A stretch of DNA of 64,000 nucleotides from Lachnospiraceae bacterium (GCA_902363665.1 CABJAW010000019.1:11720-75719), one strand, 5' to 3'; positions 32,925 to 42,927 are shown, counted from the first letter of the stretch. Notes: generated from the sequence alone by a model not told the origin. Translations and numbers: made by a program.

Positions 32925-34118
32925 CTACGCTTCCAATGCCCGCGTAAGGCGCACAGCCATCTCATCGATGTCTTCTTTCGTGATGATAAGCGGCGGCACA
33001 AAGCGCAGCACATCGCTTCCGGCACTCAGTACGATCAGACCCTGCTCCAACGCTTTCTTTACGATCTCACCAACCGGACGTCCAGCCACGACAACGCCCT
33101 GCATCAGACCTTTTCCTCTGCGCAGTGACAGACAGCCATATTTTTCCACCAGCTCATCCAGCTTCTGCTCCAGATACGGTGCAACCTCATTCACATGGTC
33201 AATGATGTGCTGCTCCTCAAAGAGATCGAACACCTCTGAGACCGCCGCGCATGCCAGCGGATTTCCGCCGTATGTCGTACCGTGATCGCCCGGAACGAGT
33301 GAGGCCTTCGCCACTTTCTCATTCAGCACGAACGCACCGACCGGCACACCGCAGCCAAGTGCCTTGGCACACGTCATGATATCCGGCTCTACACCATACT
33401 GCTGCCATGCAAAATAGCTTCCGGTCCGTCCCATGCCACACTGGATCTCATCAAGGATCAGCAGGATGTCATGCTCCTCGCAGATTTTCTTTACACCCTT
33501 TAAAAATACCGGGTCCGCCGGATAAATGCCGCCCTCACCCTGTACCGTCTCCAGGATGATCGCGCAGGTCTTTTCATTCACCTGAGCGTTCACGCTGTCC
33601 AAATCATTGAAATCGGCAAATTTCACGCCGCCCATCAGCGGCCTGAACGGTTCCTGATAATGTGCGTTTCCGGTCACGGAAAGCGCTCCGACGCTGCGCC
33701 CGTGGAAAGAGTGATTCATCGCGATGATCTCATGATCTGTTCCCCCGTCTTTCAGCCATGCGTATTTCCGAGCCGCCTTGATCGCGCCTTCGATCGCTTC
33801 GGTTCCGCTGTTCGTAAAAAATACCTTATCCATCCCGCTTGTGCGGATCAGCTTCTCTGCCGCCTCTTCAAGCGGAATATTATAATAGAGGTTTGACGTA
33901 TGGATCAGCTGGTCGATCTGCTTTTTCAGTGCGTCATTGTACGCTTTATTTCCGTAGCCAAGTGCAAAAACTGCGATTCCGGCGCCAAAATCCAGATATG
34001 ATTTTCCATCCGCATCCGTTAAGTAAACACCATCGCCTTTTTCCAGCACGACCGGAAACCGGTTGTAAGTGTGCAGGACGTACTGCTCTGTTTTTTCCAT
34101 ATATTCCTTACTGTTCAT
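32925..34118 (-). CDS. argD: Acetylornithine aminotransferase
   Basis: 397-residue class III PLP aminotransferase: N-terminal [20 protein letters not shown], cofactor pocket [17 protein letters not shown] and [27 protein letters not shown], and the PLP lysine in [16 protein letters not shown]. It converts N-acetylglutamate semialdehyde to N-acetylornithine, step four of arginine synthesis. The ATG at 34118 overlaps the end of argB by 11 bases and uses the GAGGAGG-like site inside argB, so translation is coupled. Last gene of argC-argJ-argB-argD. Confidence 0.95.
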   Translation of the reverse strand: MNSKEYMEKTEQYVLHTYNRFPVVLEKGDGVYLTDADGKSYLDFGAGIAVFALGYGNKAYNDALKKQIDQLIHTSNLYYNIPLEEAAEKLIRTSGMDKVFFTNSGTEAIEGAIKAARKYAWLKDGGTDHEIIAMNHSFHGRSVGALSVTGNAHYQEPFRPLMGGVKFADFNDLDSVNAQVNEKTCAIILETVQGEGGIYPADPVFLKGVKKICEEHDILLILDEIQCGMGRTGSYFAWQQYGVEPDIMTCAKALGCGVPVGAFVLNEKVAKASLVPGDHGTTYGGNPLACAAVSEVFDLFEEQHIIDHVNEVAPYLEQKLDELVEKYGCLSLRRGKGLMQGVVVAGRPVGEIVKKALEQGLIVLSAGSDVLRFVPPLIITKEDIDEMAVRLTRALEA

Positions 34119-35007
34119 TGAAGTAACGCTCCTCCTCATCTCCGATGATTGCCGTACCGATTCCCTTATTCGTAAAGAACTCCAGCAGCAGACAGTGCTG
34201 AATCCGCCCATCCAGGATGTGGACTCTGGAAACACCGGCTTCGATCGCTGCGATACAGTTCTGCAGCTTCGGCAGCATTCCGCCGCCTACATTTCCGCTC
34301 TTCAAAAATTCCTTTGCCTGCGGGATCGTCAGCTCACTGATGAGCGACGTGCGGTCAAGCGGATCGCGATAAACACCCTCGATATCGGTCAGGAATGCCA
34401 GCTTTGCAGCCTTGACTGCTGTCGCGATCGCGCAGGCCGCATCGTCCGCATTGATATTGTAGGAATGGCAGTCATCATCTGATCCCACCGGGCAGATGAC
34501 CGGGATAAAATCATTGTCAAGCAGCGTGTTCAGGAGGGAGGTATTCACCTGTTTTACCTCACCGACATATCCAATGTCTTTTCCGCCTGCCAGCTTTTTG
34601 TCTACTTTCAGGATCGAACTGTCCTTTCCGCTGATTCCGACTGCTTTCAGTCCGACTTTCTCCATCATCGATACAAGATCTTTATTGATCTTGTTCAGCA
34701 CCATCTCGGCTACTTCCATCGTCGGCTCATCGGTTACCCGCAGTCCGTTTACGAAATTTGTCTCAAGGCCTACTTTATTGATCCACTTCGTGATTTCCTT
34801 TCCGCCTCCATGTACAATGATCGGGCGGAATCCGACCAGCTTCAAAAGTGCCACATCTCTGATCACGCTCTTTTTCAGCTCATCATCCACCATAGCGCTC
34901 CCGCCGTATTTTACCACGATCGTTTTTCCGTGAAACCGCTGGATATACGGAAGTGCTTCAATCAGCACATTCGCTTTTTCCAGCCACATTTCCATCATTG
35001 CTTCCAT
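34108..35007 (-). CDS. argB: N-acetylglutamate kinase
   Basis: 299-residue amino acid kinase. Motifs: [11 protein letters not shown] (ATP), [11 protein letters not shown] (substrate loop), [11 protein letters not shown] and [16 protein letters not shown]. It phosphorylates N-acetylglutamate, step two of the pathway. The N-terminal ~30-residue helix ([20 protein letters not shown]) is of the type found in hexameric, arginine-inhibited enzymes, so feedback inhibition is likely. It starts 20 bases after argJ and overlaps argD. Confidence 0.96.
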   Translation of the reverse strand: MEAMMEMWLEKANVLIEALPYIQRFHGKTIVVKYGGSAMVDDELKKSVIRDVALLKLVGFRPIIVHGGGKEITKWINKVGLETNFVNGLRVTDEPTMEVAEMVLNKINKDLVSMMEKVGLKAVGISGKDSSILKVDKKLAGGKDIGYVGEVKQVNTSLLNTLLDNDFIPVICPVGSDDDCHSYNINADDAACAIATAVKAAKLAFLTDIEGVYRDPLDRTSLISELTIPQAKEFLKSGNVGGGMLPKLQNCIAAIEAGVSRVHILDGRIQHCLLLEFFTNKGIGTAIIGDEEERYFNEQ

Positions 35008-35027
35008 TTTATCTCTCTGCCTCCCTC

Positions 35028-36251
35028 TTATGAACGGTAATCCGCGTTAATCTTCACGTAATCATACGTCAGATCACAGCCCCATGCCGTTGCCTGCGCC
35101 GTTCCCATCTTCACATCCGCGATCGCTGTCACCGCTTTCTCGGACAGAATCTTTGTCGCCTCTTCCTCGCTGTAACCGGTCGAAACGCCGTTTTCAATGA
35201 TCTTCAGTTTCCCGGCTGCACTCTCAAAATAAAGATCTACTTTTTCCGGATCAAAGATCACTCCGGAATAGCCCATCGCGCAGAGGATACGGCCCCAGTT
35301 GGCATCATGTCCGAAAATTGCCGCCTTCGTCAGATTGGAGGTGATCACTGATTTGCTTAACGTCACCGCGTCCGCTTTTGTCTTTGCACCGATGACCTTC
35401 ACCTCAAACAGCGCAGTCGCTCCCTCGCCGTCGGCCGCCATATGCTTTGCCAGATACGTATTCACGTATTTCAGCGCTTCAAAAAATTTCTGATACGATT
35501 CATTCTCTTCTGTAATCTCATCATTGCCCGCCAGTCCGTTCGCAAGTACCACTGCCGTGTCATTTGTCGATGTATCGCCGTCCACCGAGATCATGTTGTA
35601 CGTATCTGCCACGACAGCACTGTGTGCCTTCTGGAGCAGTTCCTTTGAGATGGCCGCATCTGTCATGACAAAGCTCAGCATCGTGCACATATTTGGATGG
35701 ATCATGCCGGATCCCTTGCTCATGCCGCCGATCGTGACGGTCTTTCCGTCCAGTTCGATCTGTACCGCAATCTCTTTTTTTACCGTATCCGTCGTCATGA
35801 TCGCCTCTGCCGCCAACGTACCGGAAGCCTCACCCGTTCCAAGCATTGGCTTCATTGTTTCAATTCCGGCACAGATCTTGTCGATCGGAATCTGTGCACC
35901 GATCACGCCGGTCGATGCCACCAGCACCTGTTCCGGCTTAATCCCAAAAAGTTCTGCTGCTTTCTCTGCCGTCTTTTTACAATAGCCAAGACCTTCTTCT
36001 CCTGTGCACGCGTTTGCCACGCCGCTGTTCGCCACGATCGCATGGACGCACTGACCGCCGTAAACGACACTCTGATCCCATTTCACCGGCGCTGCCTTTA
36101 CCACATTTGTTGTAAAAGTACCAGCCACCTGACACGGCGCCTCACTGTAGATCATCGCCATGTCCTTTTTCCCTTTTTTAATACCGGCCGCGATACCGGC
36201 CGCTGCAAAGCCCTTCGGGGCGGTTACGCCGCCATTTATTTCTTTTATCAT
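35028..36251 (-). CDS. argJ: Glutamate N-acetyltransferase / ornithine acetyltransferase
   Basis: 407 residues. Self-cleaving N-terminal-nucleophile enzyme; the cleavage/nucleophile region [14 protein letters not shown] holds the conserved TT pair and [13 protein letters not shown] motifs follow. It recycles the acetyl group from N-acetylornithine to glutamate and may be bifunctional, making a separate argA unnecessary. The start at 36251 ([15 protein letters not shown]) has GGAGGAG four to five bases upstream; two earlier ATG codons lack a site. Preceded by argC with a 105-base gap that contains a short palindrome. Confidence 0.95.
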   Translation of the reverse strand: MIKEINGGVTAPKGFAAAGIAAGIKKGKKDMAMIYSEAPCQVAGTFTTNVVKAAPVKWDQSVVYGGQCVHAIVANSGVANACTGEEGLGYCKKTAEKAAELFGIKPEQVLVASTGVIGAQIPIDKICAGIETMKPMLGTGEASGTLAAEAIMTTDTVKKEIAVQIELDGKTVTIGGMSKGSGMIHPNMCTMLSFVMTDAAISKELLQKAHSAVVADTYNMISVDGDTSTNDTAVVLANGLAGNDEITEENESYQKFFEALKYVNTYLAKHMAADGEGATALFEVKVIGAKTKADAVTLSKSVITSNLTKAAIFGHDANWGRILCAMGYSGVIFDPEKVDLYFESAAGKLKIIENGVSTGYSEEEATKILSEKAVTAIADVKMGTAQATAWGCDLTYDYVKINADYRS

Positions 36252-36300
36252 AAGCTCCTCCGTTTTTAATTTTTCCATCTTTCCAGTACAAGCCACTCCT

Positions 36301-36346
36301 GATAAGCTGCGAAGCAGCTACTCGGTTATGAAATATCATAAGGGAT
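36301..36346. repeat. Small palindromic insert between argC and argJ
   Basis: GATAAGCTGCGAAGCAGCTA (GCTGC/GCAGC hairpin) followed by ACTCGGTTATGAAATATCAT and AAGGGA. The AGCTGCTTCGCAGCTT and ATCATAAGGGA modules recall families B and C. Confidence 0.4.
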
Positions 36347-36356
36347 GATCTCGCTT

Positions 36357-37397
36357 CTACGGGAACATCGGTGCCATGCGAAGTCCTTCTGCTTCATCAA
36401 GTCCAAACAGCAGATTCATATTCTGCACGGCCTGTCCTGCTGCGCCCTTTACAAGGTTGTCCATCGCACCCATCATGATGATGCGTTTTGTACGCGGATC
36501 GATCCTGAAATTCACATCCACGAAGTTGCTGCCCTCCACCCACTTTGTCTGCGGGCATACATCCTTGGGCAGAACGCGGACGAAACGCTCGTTTTCGTAA
36601 TACTTGTCATATGCTGCCTTTACTTCCTCATAAGAAACTTCTTTTTTCAGCGATGCGTATGCTGTGATCAGGATTCCGCGGTTCATCGGAACAAGGTGCG
36701 GCGTGAAGTTCAGAAGCACCGGAGTGCCCGCCGCATAGGAAAGCTGCTCTTCGATCTCAGGCGTATGACGATGGTTTGCCACGCCGTACGCTTTCATATT
36801 TTCATTGACCTCGCAGAATAGATTGTCCGTCTTTGCACCGCGTCCTGCTCCGGATGTGCCCGACTTTGCATCAATGATAATGCTGGACGGATCGATCAGA
36901 TTTTCCTTTAATAAAGGATAGATCGATAAGGTGCTGCAGGTCGGATAACAGCCTGGATTTGCGACCAGCCGCGCACCTTTTACTTTTTCCCGGTTGATCT
37001 CGCACAGTCCATAGACCGCCTCATCGATGTACTGCGGAGCTTTGTGCCCGATCTTATACCATTCTTCGTATATTTTTACATTTTTCAGACGGAAATCAGC
37101 GCTCAGATCCACAATTTTCGTTTTGGAAAGAATATCTTCACTGATCAGCGAGGCACACAGCCCCTGCGGAGTCGCCGTAAAAATAATATCGGCCTGATCG
37201 GCAAGTGCTTCCATATTATCATCCATACACTTTGCATCCACCAGCTGAAACATGTTCTGATAGATCGATGCATAACTCTGATCTACATAACTTCTGGAAC
37301 CATACCACACGATCTCGGCCTCTTTATGGCCAAGCAGGAGACGTACCAGTTCTCCTCCTGCATACCCGGTTGCACCGATAATTCCAACCTTTATCAT
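36357..37397 (-). CDS. argC: N-acetyl-gamma-glutamyl-phosphate reductase
   Basis: 346 residues. N-terminal NADP-binding GIIGATGYAGGELVRLL, catalytic cysteine in LVANPGCYPTCSTLSIYPL, and substrate region AKSGTSGAGRGAKTDNLF. It reduces N-acetylglutamyl phosphate to the semialdehyde, step three. The ATG at 37397 has AGGAGG upstream; the 40 in-frame codons before it lie in the promoter region and are not coding. First gene of the minus-strand arginine operon. Confidence 0.96.
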   Translation of the reverse strand: MIKVGIIGATGYAGGELVRLLLGHKEAEIVWYGSRSYVDQSYASIYQNMFQLVDAKCMDDNMEALADQADIIFTATPQGLCASLISEDILSKTKIVDLSADFRLKNVKIYEEWYKIGHKAPQYIDEAVYGLCEINREKVKGARLVANPGCYPTCSTLSIYPLLKENLIDPSSIIIDAKSGTSGAGRGAKTDNLFCEVNENMKAYGVANHRHTPEIEEQLSYAAGTPVLLNFTPHLVPMNRGILITAYASLKKEVSYEEVKAAYDKYYENERFVRVLPKDVCPQTKWVEGSNFVDVNFRIDPRTKRIIMMGAMDNLVKGAAGQAVQNMNLLFGLDEAEGLRMAPMFP

Positions 37398-37462
37398 AAA
37401 CTTTTTCCTCCTCTGTGACACTCCGATCTGCGTTTTTTCGCCATTCAGACTTCGTTTTCCCA

Positions 37463-37491
37463 ATTCTATACCAATCCGAAAAAGATGTAAA
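37463..37491 (-). promoter_or_regulatory. argC operon promoter
   Basis: Minus strand TTTACA, 17 bases, TAGAAT, with a ~60-base leader. The -35 is 11 bases from the first candidate ArgR box. Confidence 0.65.
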
Positions 37492-37502
37492 GTATTTTTC
37501 TC

Positions 37503-37538
37503 TGCATGATTATACATACTTCATGCATAATATTCAAC
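37503..37538. promoter_or_regulatory. Candidate pair of ArgR/AhrC operator boxes
   Basis: TGCATGATTATACATA and CATGCATAATATTCAAC resemble the half-palindromic ARG box (TGAATAATTATTCA-like) and are spaced about two helical turns apart between the divergent argC and argG promoters. ArgR normally binds such box pairs as a hexamer with arginine. Inference from pattern and position. Confidence 0.6.
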
Positions 37539-37574
37539 CTTTTTCGTAGTTTTTCATAAAATACAATTTAGTAC

Positions 37575-37603
37575 TTGCATATTTATGACTGTTGATGTAT
37601 ATT
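37575..37603 (+). promoter_or_regulatory. argG promoter
   Basis: TTGCAT, 17 bases, TATATT, about 30 bases before the argG ribosome site. Confidence 0.6.
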
Positions 37604-37641
37604 GATGAAAGGTGAAATGCACAACAGGAGGAATCAAGATT

Positions 37642-38874
37642 ATGAAAGAAAAAGTAATTCTCGCCTACTCAGGCGGACTGGATACGACAGCCATGATCCC
37701 GTGGCTGAAAGACAACTTTGATTATGAAGTTATCTGCTGCTGCATCGACTGCGGTCAGGGCAATGAGCTGGATGGACTGGATGAAAGAGCAAAACTCTCC
37801 GGCGCTTCCAAATTATATATTGAAGATATCCGCGACGAGTTCTGCGAAGACTTCATCATGCCGTGTGTAAAGGCAGGTGCTGTCTATGAGCACAAATACC
37901 TGCTCGGCACCTCGATGGCCCGTCCGGCAATCGCAAAGAAGCTCGTTGAAATTGCAAGAAAAGAAGGCGCAACCACGATCTGTCATGGCGCTACCGGAAA
38001 AGGAAACGACCAGATCCGCTTTGAGCTTGGTATCAAAGCACTCGCTCCGGATCTCAAAGTGATCGCTCCGTGGCGTATGACTGATATCTGGAAAATGCAG
38101 TCCCGTGACGACGAGATCGAGTTCTGCAAGCAGCACGGCATCGTGCTTCCGTTCGACCACAGCCACAGCTACAGCCGTGACCGCAACCTGTGGCACATCA
38201 GCCACGAGGGACTGGAGCTTGAGGATCCGGCAAACGAGCCGAATTACGCAAACATGCTCGTCCTTGGTGTGACTCCGGAAGAAGCTCCGGATGAGGGCGA
38301 GTACGTAACCATGACTTTCGAGGCAGGTACCCCGAAGACCTTAAATGGAAAAGAGATGAGCGTCTGCGAGATCATCACTGAGCTGAACAAGCTTGGCGGC
38401 AAGCACGGCATCGGCATCGCTGACATCGTAGAAAACCGTGTTGTCGGCATGAAGTCCCGCGGTGTTTATGAGACTCCTGGCGGAACCATCCTGATGGCTG
38501 CTCATGAGCAGCTTGAAGAGCTGATCCTTGACCGTGACACTATGGAGACAAAGAAGAAACTCGGCAGCCAGTTCGCACAGATCGTATACGAAGGAAAATG
38601 GTTCACACCGCTTCGTGAGGCAATCCAGGCATTCGTCGATGTCACACAGGAATACGTAACCGGCGAAGTAAAATTCAAGCTCTACAAGGGCAACATCATC
38701 AAAGCCGGCACAACCTCTCCGTACAGCCTGTACAATGAATCTCTTGCAAGCTTCACAACCGGCGATCTCTACGATCACCATGATGCATCCGGATTCATCA
38801 CACTGTTCGGTCTTCCGCTGAAGGTTCGCGCAATGAAGATGATGGAAGTAAAGAAGAATCAGGAAAGCAAATAA
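37642..38874 (+). CDS. argG: Argininosuccinate synthase
   Basis: 410 residues. N-type ATP pyrophosphatase loop AYSGGLDTTAMIPWL at the N-terminus, CHGATGKGNDQIRFE and PWRMTDIWKMQSRDDEIEFC substrate motifs. It joins citrulline and aspartate. AGGAGG precedes the ATG at 37642; the ATG at 37612 is upstream of that site. Codon use is visibly more biased (many AAG, ATC, CTG codons) than in neighbours, which suggests high expression. argH and argF are not in the window; a terminator follows directly. Confidence 0.96.
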   Translation: MKEKVILAYSGGLDTTAMIPWLKDNFDYEVICCCIDCGQGNELDGLDERAKLSGASKLYIEDIRDEFCEDFIMPCVKAGAVYEHKYLLGTSMARPAIAKKLVEIARKEGATTICHGATGKGNDQIRFELGIKALAPDLKVIAPWRMTDIWKMQSRDDEIEFCKQHGIVLPFDHSHSYSRDRNLWHISHEGLELEDPANEPNYANMLVLGVTPEEAPDEGEYVTMTFEAGTPKTLNGKEMSVCEIITELNKLGGKHGIGIADIVENRVVGMKSRGVYETPGGTILMAAHEQLEELILDRDTMETKKKLGSQFAQIVYEGKWFTPLREAIQAFVDVTQEYVTGEVKFKLYKGNIIKAGTTSPYSLYNESLASFTTGDLYDHHDASGFITLFGLPLKVRAMKMMEVKKNQESK

Positions 38875-38888
38875 AATGCAGGATTGGG

Positions 38889-38921
38889 ACGGGCAGCGTA
38901 AATGGCGCTGCCCGTTTTTTT
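38889..38921 (+). terminator. argG terminator
   Basis: ACGGGCAGCG pairs with CGCTGCCCGT, seven-base loop, then TTTTTT. Confidence 0.92.
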
Positions 38922-39014
38922 GCCGAATCAGGCTTGCTTCTGCAACTATTCTGTAAACAAAAATAGCCGGAAGACAGAATTTTCACTCTGCCTTCCGGCC
39001 ATTTTTCTCTTTCC

Positions 39015-39045
39015 GTCAAAGCGTATATTCACGATCCGCTATTTT
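39015..39045. repeat. Family B unit, diverged
   Basis: GTCAAAGCGTATATTCACGA with TCCGCTATTT. Lies in the 188-base gap between argG and the ABC permease gene; a small CCGGAAG/CTTCCGG hairpin precedes it (38969-39000). Confidence 0.55.
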
Positions 39046-39109
39046 CCAGATCCGCTCACCGTTCACAGTAAAACAAATTTTCTGATTTGCTTTTGCGATC
39101 TGCAAATCC

Positions 39110-40135
39110 TTAGTTCGACCGAATCTCCTGTCTCATAAATCCAACGTACGAACCGCCAAATGCAATGAGCATCAGTGCGGCCAGTCCGGTCAGATGCGGC
39201 CAGACAAGCAACAGGCTCTGTCCCAGGCTTAAGTAGCCGCTGATCGCTCCGGTCAGCTGGCTGACGGTCACTACATTGACCGAGCGCACGGACGGATTCA
39301 TGATCGTGGATACTGCCTCACTGTACAGGTAGTATGGGGAAATACGGTTCAGGTTCTGATTCAGCGTGTAATTGTTCAGGCTGTTGATCATTGTGCCGTA
39401 CTGGTCATTAACCGGATAAACCGCATTTGCGACGATATTTGCCACAAGGCTCATAAAAATCGCAAAGAAAATCCATACGGAAATCGACGCAAGCGCTGAG
39501 GTCGCGGAATGGCGGCAGATGACAGAAAACAGGATCGACATTGCCAGCCAGAAGGCGATATATACCACCGTGAAGAACAGGAAGATCAGGATTCGAAGTA
39601 CCTCTTCCACATCCGGCACCAGACCGGTGGCAGCCATCCCGACTGCACCAAGTGCGATACCCATCGAAAAGATAACGATCGCAATTACGATAGTTCCCGC
39701 CAGAAACTTTCCAACGATGATCGCATCACGGTAGATCGGCTGTGAGACCAGACGGTTTAGTGTGCCGTTGGAACGCTCGCTGTTGACCGCGTCAAATCCA
39801 AGTGCCAGACCGACGATCGGTCCAAGCAGTGCAATAAAGGACATGAACGACGGAATCGAGCTTCCGCTTGAGGTGTAAAGCTTCAGGAAAATGAAGTTGC
39901 TGTCCGACTGGATCGCGTCACTCAGTCCGCTGATCGCGCCGTACAGACTCGCAAAGCTGGTACAGCCGATCAGAAGCAGTAGAATCAGAAACCGTTTGCT
40001 CTTCAGATGATCGGCAAGTTCCTTGCGTACCAGTGCGTTTCTTCCGGTACTGGCCTTCACCGTTTTTACTTTATTTTTCGGCTGATTTATGTTTCCAGCC
40101 GTGTTTTCTCTTTGTTTCAGACTTATTGCTTTCAT
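39110..40135 (-). CDS. ABC-2 type exporter permease
   Basis: 341 residues. After a basic cytoplasmic start (ALVRKELADHLKSKRF) it shows six or so helices and an extracytoplasmic loop, with FDAVNSERSNGTLNRLVSQP, a signature of NatB/YhaP-like ABC-2 permeases. The ATG at 40135 overlaps the last 65 bases of the ATPase gene and has GGCAGGGCAG upstream, so the two are translated together. Substrate unknown; ABC-2 systems export ions, lipids, peptides or drugs. Confidence 0.85.
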   Translation of the reverse strand: MKAISLKQRENTAGNINQPKNKVKTVKASTGRNALVRKELADHLKSKRFLILLLLIGCTSFASLYGAISGLSDAIQSDSNFIFLKLYTSSGSSIPSFMSFIALLGPIVGLALGFDAVNSERSNGTLNRLVSQPIYRDAIIVGKFLAGTIVIAIVIFSMGIALGAVGMAATGLVPDVEEVLRILIFLFFTVVYIAFWLAMSILFSVICRHSATSALASISVWIFFAIFMSLVANIVANAVYPVNDQYGTMINSLNNYTLNQNLNRISPYYLYSEAVSTIMNPSVRSVNVVTVSQLTGAISGYLSLGQSLLLVWPHLTGLAALMLIAFGGSYVGFMRQEIRSN

Positions 40136-41087
40136 CACTCTGCCCTGCCTTTTCAAAATAACGTCTGTAGATCTCATCCAGGTCGCCGCCGCGCTGATGC
40201 AGATGCATCACGGTATAATCATTCTCGCCAAGGAACTTCGTCAGCTGCGGACGGATATCCTTTTTCGAGGTGATCATAAAACGCCGGCCCTCTTTTGCAA
40301 TTCCAAGAATTCCATCCTGCCCGGCCAGCATTCCGAGGATCTGGTCATCACACGGTTCCACATCTACTTCCAGCAGATACGTGCCGTTTTTCTGGATGTG
40401 CGCCTCCAGCTCTGCCAGGGTACCGCAGGCAACCAGCGTTCCTTCTACATAAATGCCCACACGGTCGCACACCTGCTGGATCTGCTGCAGCTGATGGGAT
40501 GAGATCAGAACGGTACGTCCGTCTTTTACAGACAGATCTCTTATGATATTGAGCAGTTCCCGCATACCCTCCGGGTCAATACCAAGTGTCGGCTCGTCCA
40601 TGATGATGACCTGCGGATCTTTGATCAGGACATCCGCGATACCCAGTCTCTGGCGCATACCTTTGGAATACGTTCCCGTTTTTTTATCCGCCGCTTCTGT
40701 CATACCGACACGCTCCAGCAGCGCATCGATCCGATCCTCCAGTTCCTGCCCGCCAAGTCCGTTCAGCCTTCCGGTAAAGCGCAGGTTCTGCCTTCCTGTC
40801 ATATCTGTATAAAATCCGACATTATCCGGCAGATAACCGACGATCGATTTGACTTCCAGCGGATTTCTCGTGCAGTCACAGCCCGCGATAGTCGCTCTGC
40901 CTGCCGTCGGCTCGGTCAGGCCAAGCAGCATCAGGATCGTTGTCGTCTTACCTGCGCCGTTCGGTCCGAGCAGTCCGAACACTTCTCCTTTTCTGATGGA
41001 GAGATTCAGATCGTTCACTGCGATCTTTGCTCCGTACCGCTTCGTCAGATGAGAAGTCTGAATAATATTCTCCATTTTTTCAGCCAT
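40071..41087 (-). CDS. ABC exporter ATP-binding protein
   Basis: 338 residues. Walker A LLGPNGAGKTTTILML, Q-loop, signature YSKGMRQRLGIADV, Walker B QVIIMDEPTLGID, and H-loop ISSHQLQQI are all intact. After the ~220-residue ATPase core there is the C-terminal extension typical of drug/Na+ (NatA, CcmA) exporters. GGGAG lies nine bases before the ATG. Starts two bases after the NEW3 gene's stop codon; one operon of NEW3 protein, ATPase, permease. Confidence 0.92.
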   Translation of the reverse strand: MAEKMENIIQTSHLTKRYGAKIAVNDLNLSIRKGEVFGLLGPNGAGKTTTILMLLGLTEPTAGRATIAGCDCTRNPLEVKSIVGYLPDNVGFYTDMTGRQNLRFTGRLNGLGGQELEDRIDALLERVGMTEAADKKTGTYSKGMRQRLGIADVLIKDPQVIIMDEPTLGIDPEGMRELLNIIRDLSVKDGRTVLISSHQLQQIQQVCDRVGIYVEGTLVACGTLAELEAHIQKNGTYLLEVDVEPCDDQILGMLAGQDGILGIAKEGRRFMITSKKDIRPQLTKFLGENDYTVMHLHQRGGDLDEIYRRYFEKAGQSDESNKSETKRKHGWKHKSAEK

Positions 41088-41089
41088 GG

Positions 41090-42292
41090 TTATCGTCTCC
41101 CGAACTTCTTAAAGATTCCAGCCAGTACCGCTACCAGTACAACAATGATTGCAACTGCCACAATGCCCCAGGTTGTCTGTGTCTTCACGGAGACACGGAA
41201 CTCTGCCATGCTTGATGCAGAATCATTTTTGATCGTAATGTCAGTCACATAGTCTCCGGTGACGACATCCTGTGCCGGTTTGATATAAGCGGTTACTTCT
41301 TTTGTTGCACCTGCTTCCAGTGTATCAATCGTGGATTCGCTGAAAGATACATCCCAGTTCGTCGGTGCAGTGGAAGTCAAATTTAAGTTAGTCAAATCTA
41401 CATTTCCGTTGTTTGTGATGCTTAAGGTAACACTCGTCTCTTTATCTGCATATGCATCCAAACTCAGACGTCCATCCGGTGTGGAAAGGGAAACGCTGTA
41501 GGTACCGGTGATCGATACGGAGAGATCCTGACTCAGGCTGTCCTCTGCGGAAATCGCAGAAATCGGAATCGTGTAATCACCCTTCTCCACATCCTGCGGC
41601 GGTGTAACCGTTACCGTCAGTCCCTGGCTGCTGCCTGCATCAACATTCAGGCTTGCTACATTCGTGCTCTCTCCGGATGGGGTAAATGTTACCTGCCAGC
41701 CGCTCGGTGCCTCTGCTGATAAGCTGTAGGACTGATCGGTTGCACGGTTGTTTACAAGTGTCGTATCGAAGCTGAACGTTGTACCCGATGCACCCTGCTG
41801 TTCCGGATATTCGGAAGTAAACGTACTCTGCATAACTTCCTCTTTACTTACCGTGACCTCAAGTCCCAGTGTATCCGATGCGCCCTTTCCGCCATCTGCC
41901 TCAAGCTCTACAGTATAAGTGCCATCTTCCGCATCCTCCGGTACCGTCAGACTGAAATCCGTGCTGTTCTTGCTGTCTGTATCCTGTGCATCTCCATCTA
42001 CGTGTACACTCGTAACCTGTTTGCTGTCACCCTTAAAGTAACCGATCCATCCATCCGGCAGAGACTTTGCTGAAAGCTTTGCATCATATGAAGCTCCCGC
42101 ATCGCAGGAAAAATCCAGCCCAAAGCTTACCGTATCACCAGCCTTTACTGTAACACCCGGATAAGCTGTGCTCATATCAAGTCCCTCTTCTGCCGCATAC
42201 ACTGGCATACTGCTCATCATCATTGCCGTGGCCATCGCCATTGCTGCCACACCTGCTCCTGCTCTTTTCCTCATTTCCTTCACACTTTTCAT
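41090..42292 (-). CDS. Secreted, membrane-anchored NEW3-domain protein
   Basis: 400 residues. Signal peptide (GVAAMAMATAMMMSSMPVYA), then about 330 extracytoplasmic residues of three Ig-like beta domains with NEW3 features (VSFGLDFSCDAGASYDAKLS; VTLSITNNGNVDLTNLNLTS; GATKEVTAYIKPAQDVVTGD), and a C-terminal helix (WGIVAVAIIVVLVAVLAGIF) with basic tail. NEW3 (COG1470-type) proteins are found beside ABC exporters, but their role is not established. Tight linkage (two bases) to the ATPase suggests an external partner of the exporter. GGAAGGAG precedes the ATG. Confidence 0.8.
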   Translation of the reverse strand: MKSVKEMRKRAGAGVAAMAMATAMMMSSMPVYAAEEGLDMSTAYPGVTVKAGDTVSFGLDFSCDAGASYDAKLSAKSLPDGWIGYFKGDSKQVTSVHVDGDAQDTDSKNSTDFSLTVPEDAEDGTYTVELEADGGKGASDTLGLEVTVSKEEVMQSTFTSEYPEQQGASGTTFSFDTTLVNNRATDQSYSLSAEAPSGWQVTFTPSGESTNVASLNVDAGSSQGLTVTVTPPQDVEKGDYTIPISAISAEDSLSQDLSVSITGTYSVSLSTPDGRLSLDAYADKETSVTLSITNNGNVDLTNLNLTSTAPTNWDVSFSESTIDTLEAGATKEVTAYIKPAQDVVTGDYVTDITIKNDSASSMAEFRVSVKTQTTWGIVAVAIIVVLVAVLAGIFKKFGRR

Positions 42293-42392
42293 TGCTGTGA
42301 ACTCCTTCCATATTTTTCCTGTTCTGCAACAGACAGATATCCACGACTTATTACTCTGCCTGCCCCTGCGGCTTTGTTTTTTACCGCTGCCA

Positions 42393-42470
42393 TAGCATGT
42401 CTGAAAAATGCCTTCTGTACGACGTGCGTCGCTGTACGCTGAAACAATTTTTCAAATATACTTTGGAATC
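42393..42470. repeat. Family E inverted-repeat remnant
   Basis: Left end CATGTCTGAAAAATGCC and right end AATTTTTCAAATATACT are imperfect inverted repeats related to 18066-18105 and to TATTTGAAAAATGCTCTC at about 43027. The rest of the 374-base gap 42293-42666 holds a terminator at 42562 and no gene. Confidence 0.45.
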
Positions 42471-42561
42471 TGTGAACATTTTAATTAGAGATTGTGTCCC
42501 TTTTTTGATGGAATTGTGTTACCATTATGGTAATTTTGTGAAAATTCGGTGTACCGGTATT

Positions 42562-42608
42562 AAAGAATCCGGCGACCTGTTCTTTCGAAACAGATCGCCG
42601 GATTCTTT
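42562..42608. terminator. Terminator hairpin after the 86-residue protein gene
   Basis: AAAGAATCCGGCGA pairs perfectly with TCGCCGGATTCTTT; the loop CCTGTTCTTTCGAAACAGA can pair further. It serves the small gene read on the minus strand. Confidence 0.75.
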
Positions 42609-42666
42609 GTTTTCCTTTATGCAATTTTGTTTTATCCGGAAAATACTTCCTGCCATCCAACAGGTA

Positions 42667-42927
42667 CTATTCCTCCGTTGTATACAGATCTGTAAGGAAT
42701 TCATCAATCGCCGAAGTGTTGATGGTATAATTCACTTTCTCTGTCGTCGTGGACGCATCCTGCGACTGGAAACCATGGTAAACAGAAACGCTAAACCACG
42801 CAACCAGCGCAACTGCCACTACTGATGCACCTAATTTCATCGCCAGAAGCTGCCGCTTCTCCTTTTTGATGATCTTGGCACGGTTTTTCTTTTCTTCTTT
42901 ATAACGGTCAACTTTTGCCTGACTCAT
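42667..42927 (-). CDS. Small single-pass membrane protein, unknown function
   Basis: 86 residues: a very basic N-terminal helix (KVDRYKEEKKNRAKIIKKEK), one transmembrane segment (LGASVVAVALVAWFSVSVYH) and ~35 residues outside rich in Thr/Ser/Asp. Positive-inside rule puts the N-terminus in the cytoplasm. AAAGGAGAGG precedes the ATG. No family recognised. It stands alone with its own terminator. Confidence 0.75.
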   Translation of the reverse strand: MSQAKVDRYKEEKKNRAKIIKKEKRQLLAMKLGASVVAVALVAWFSVSVYHGFQSQDASTTTEKVNYTINTSAIDEFLTDLYTTEE

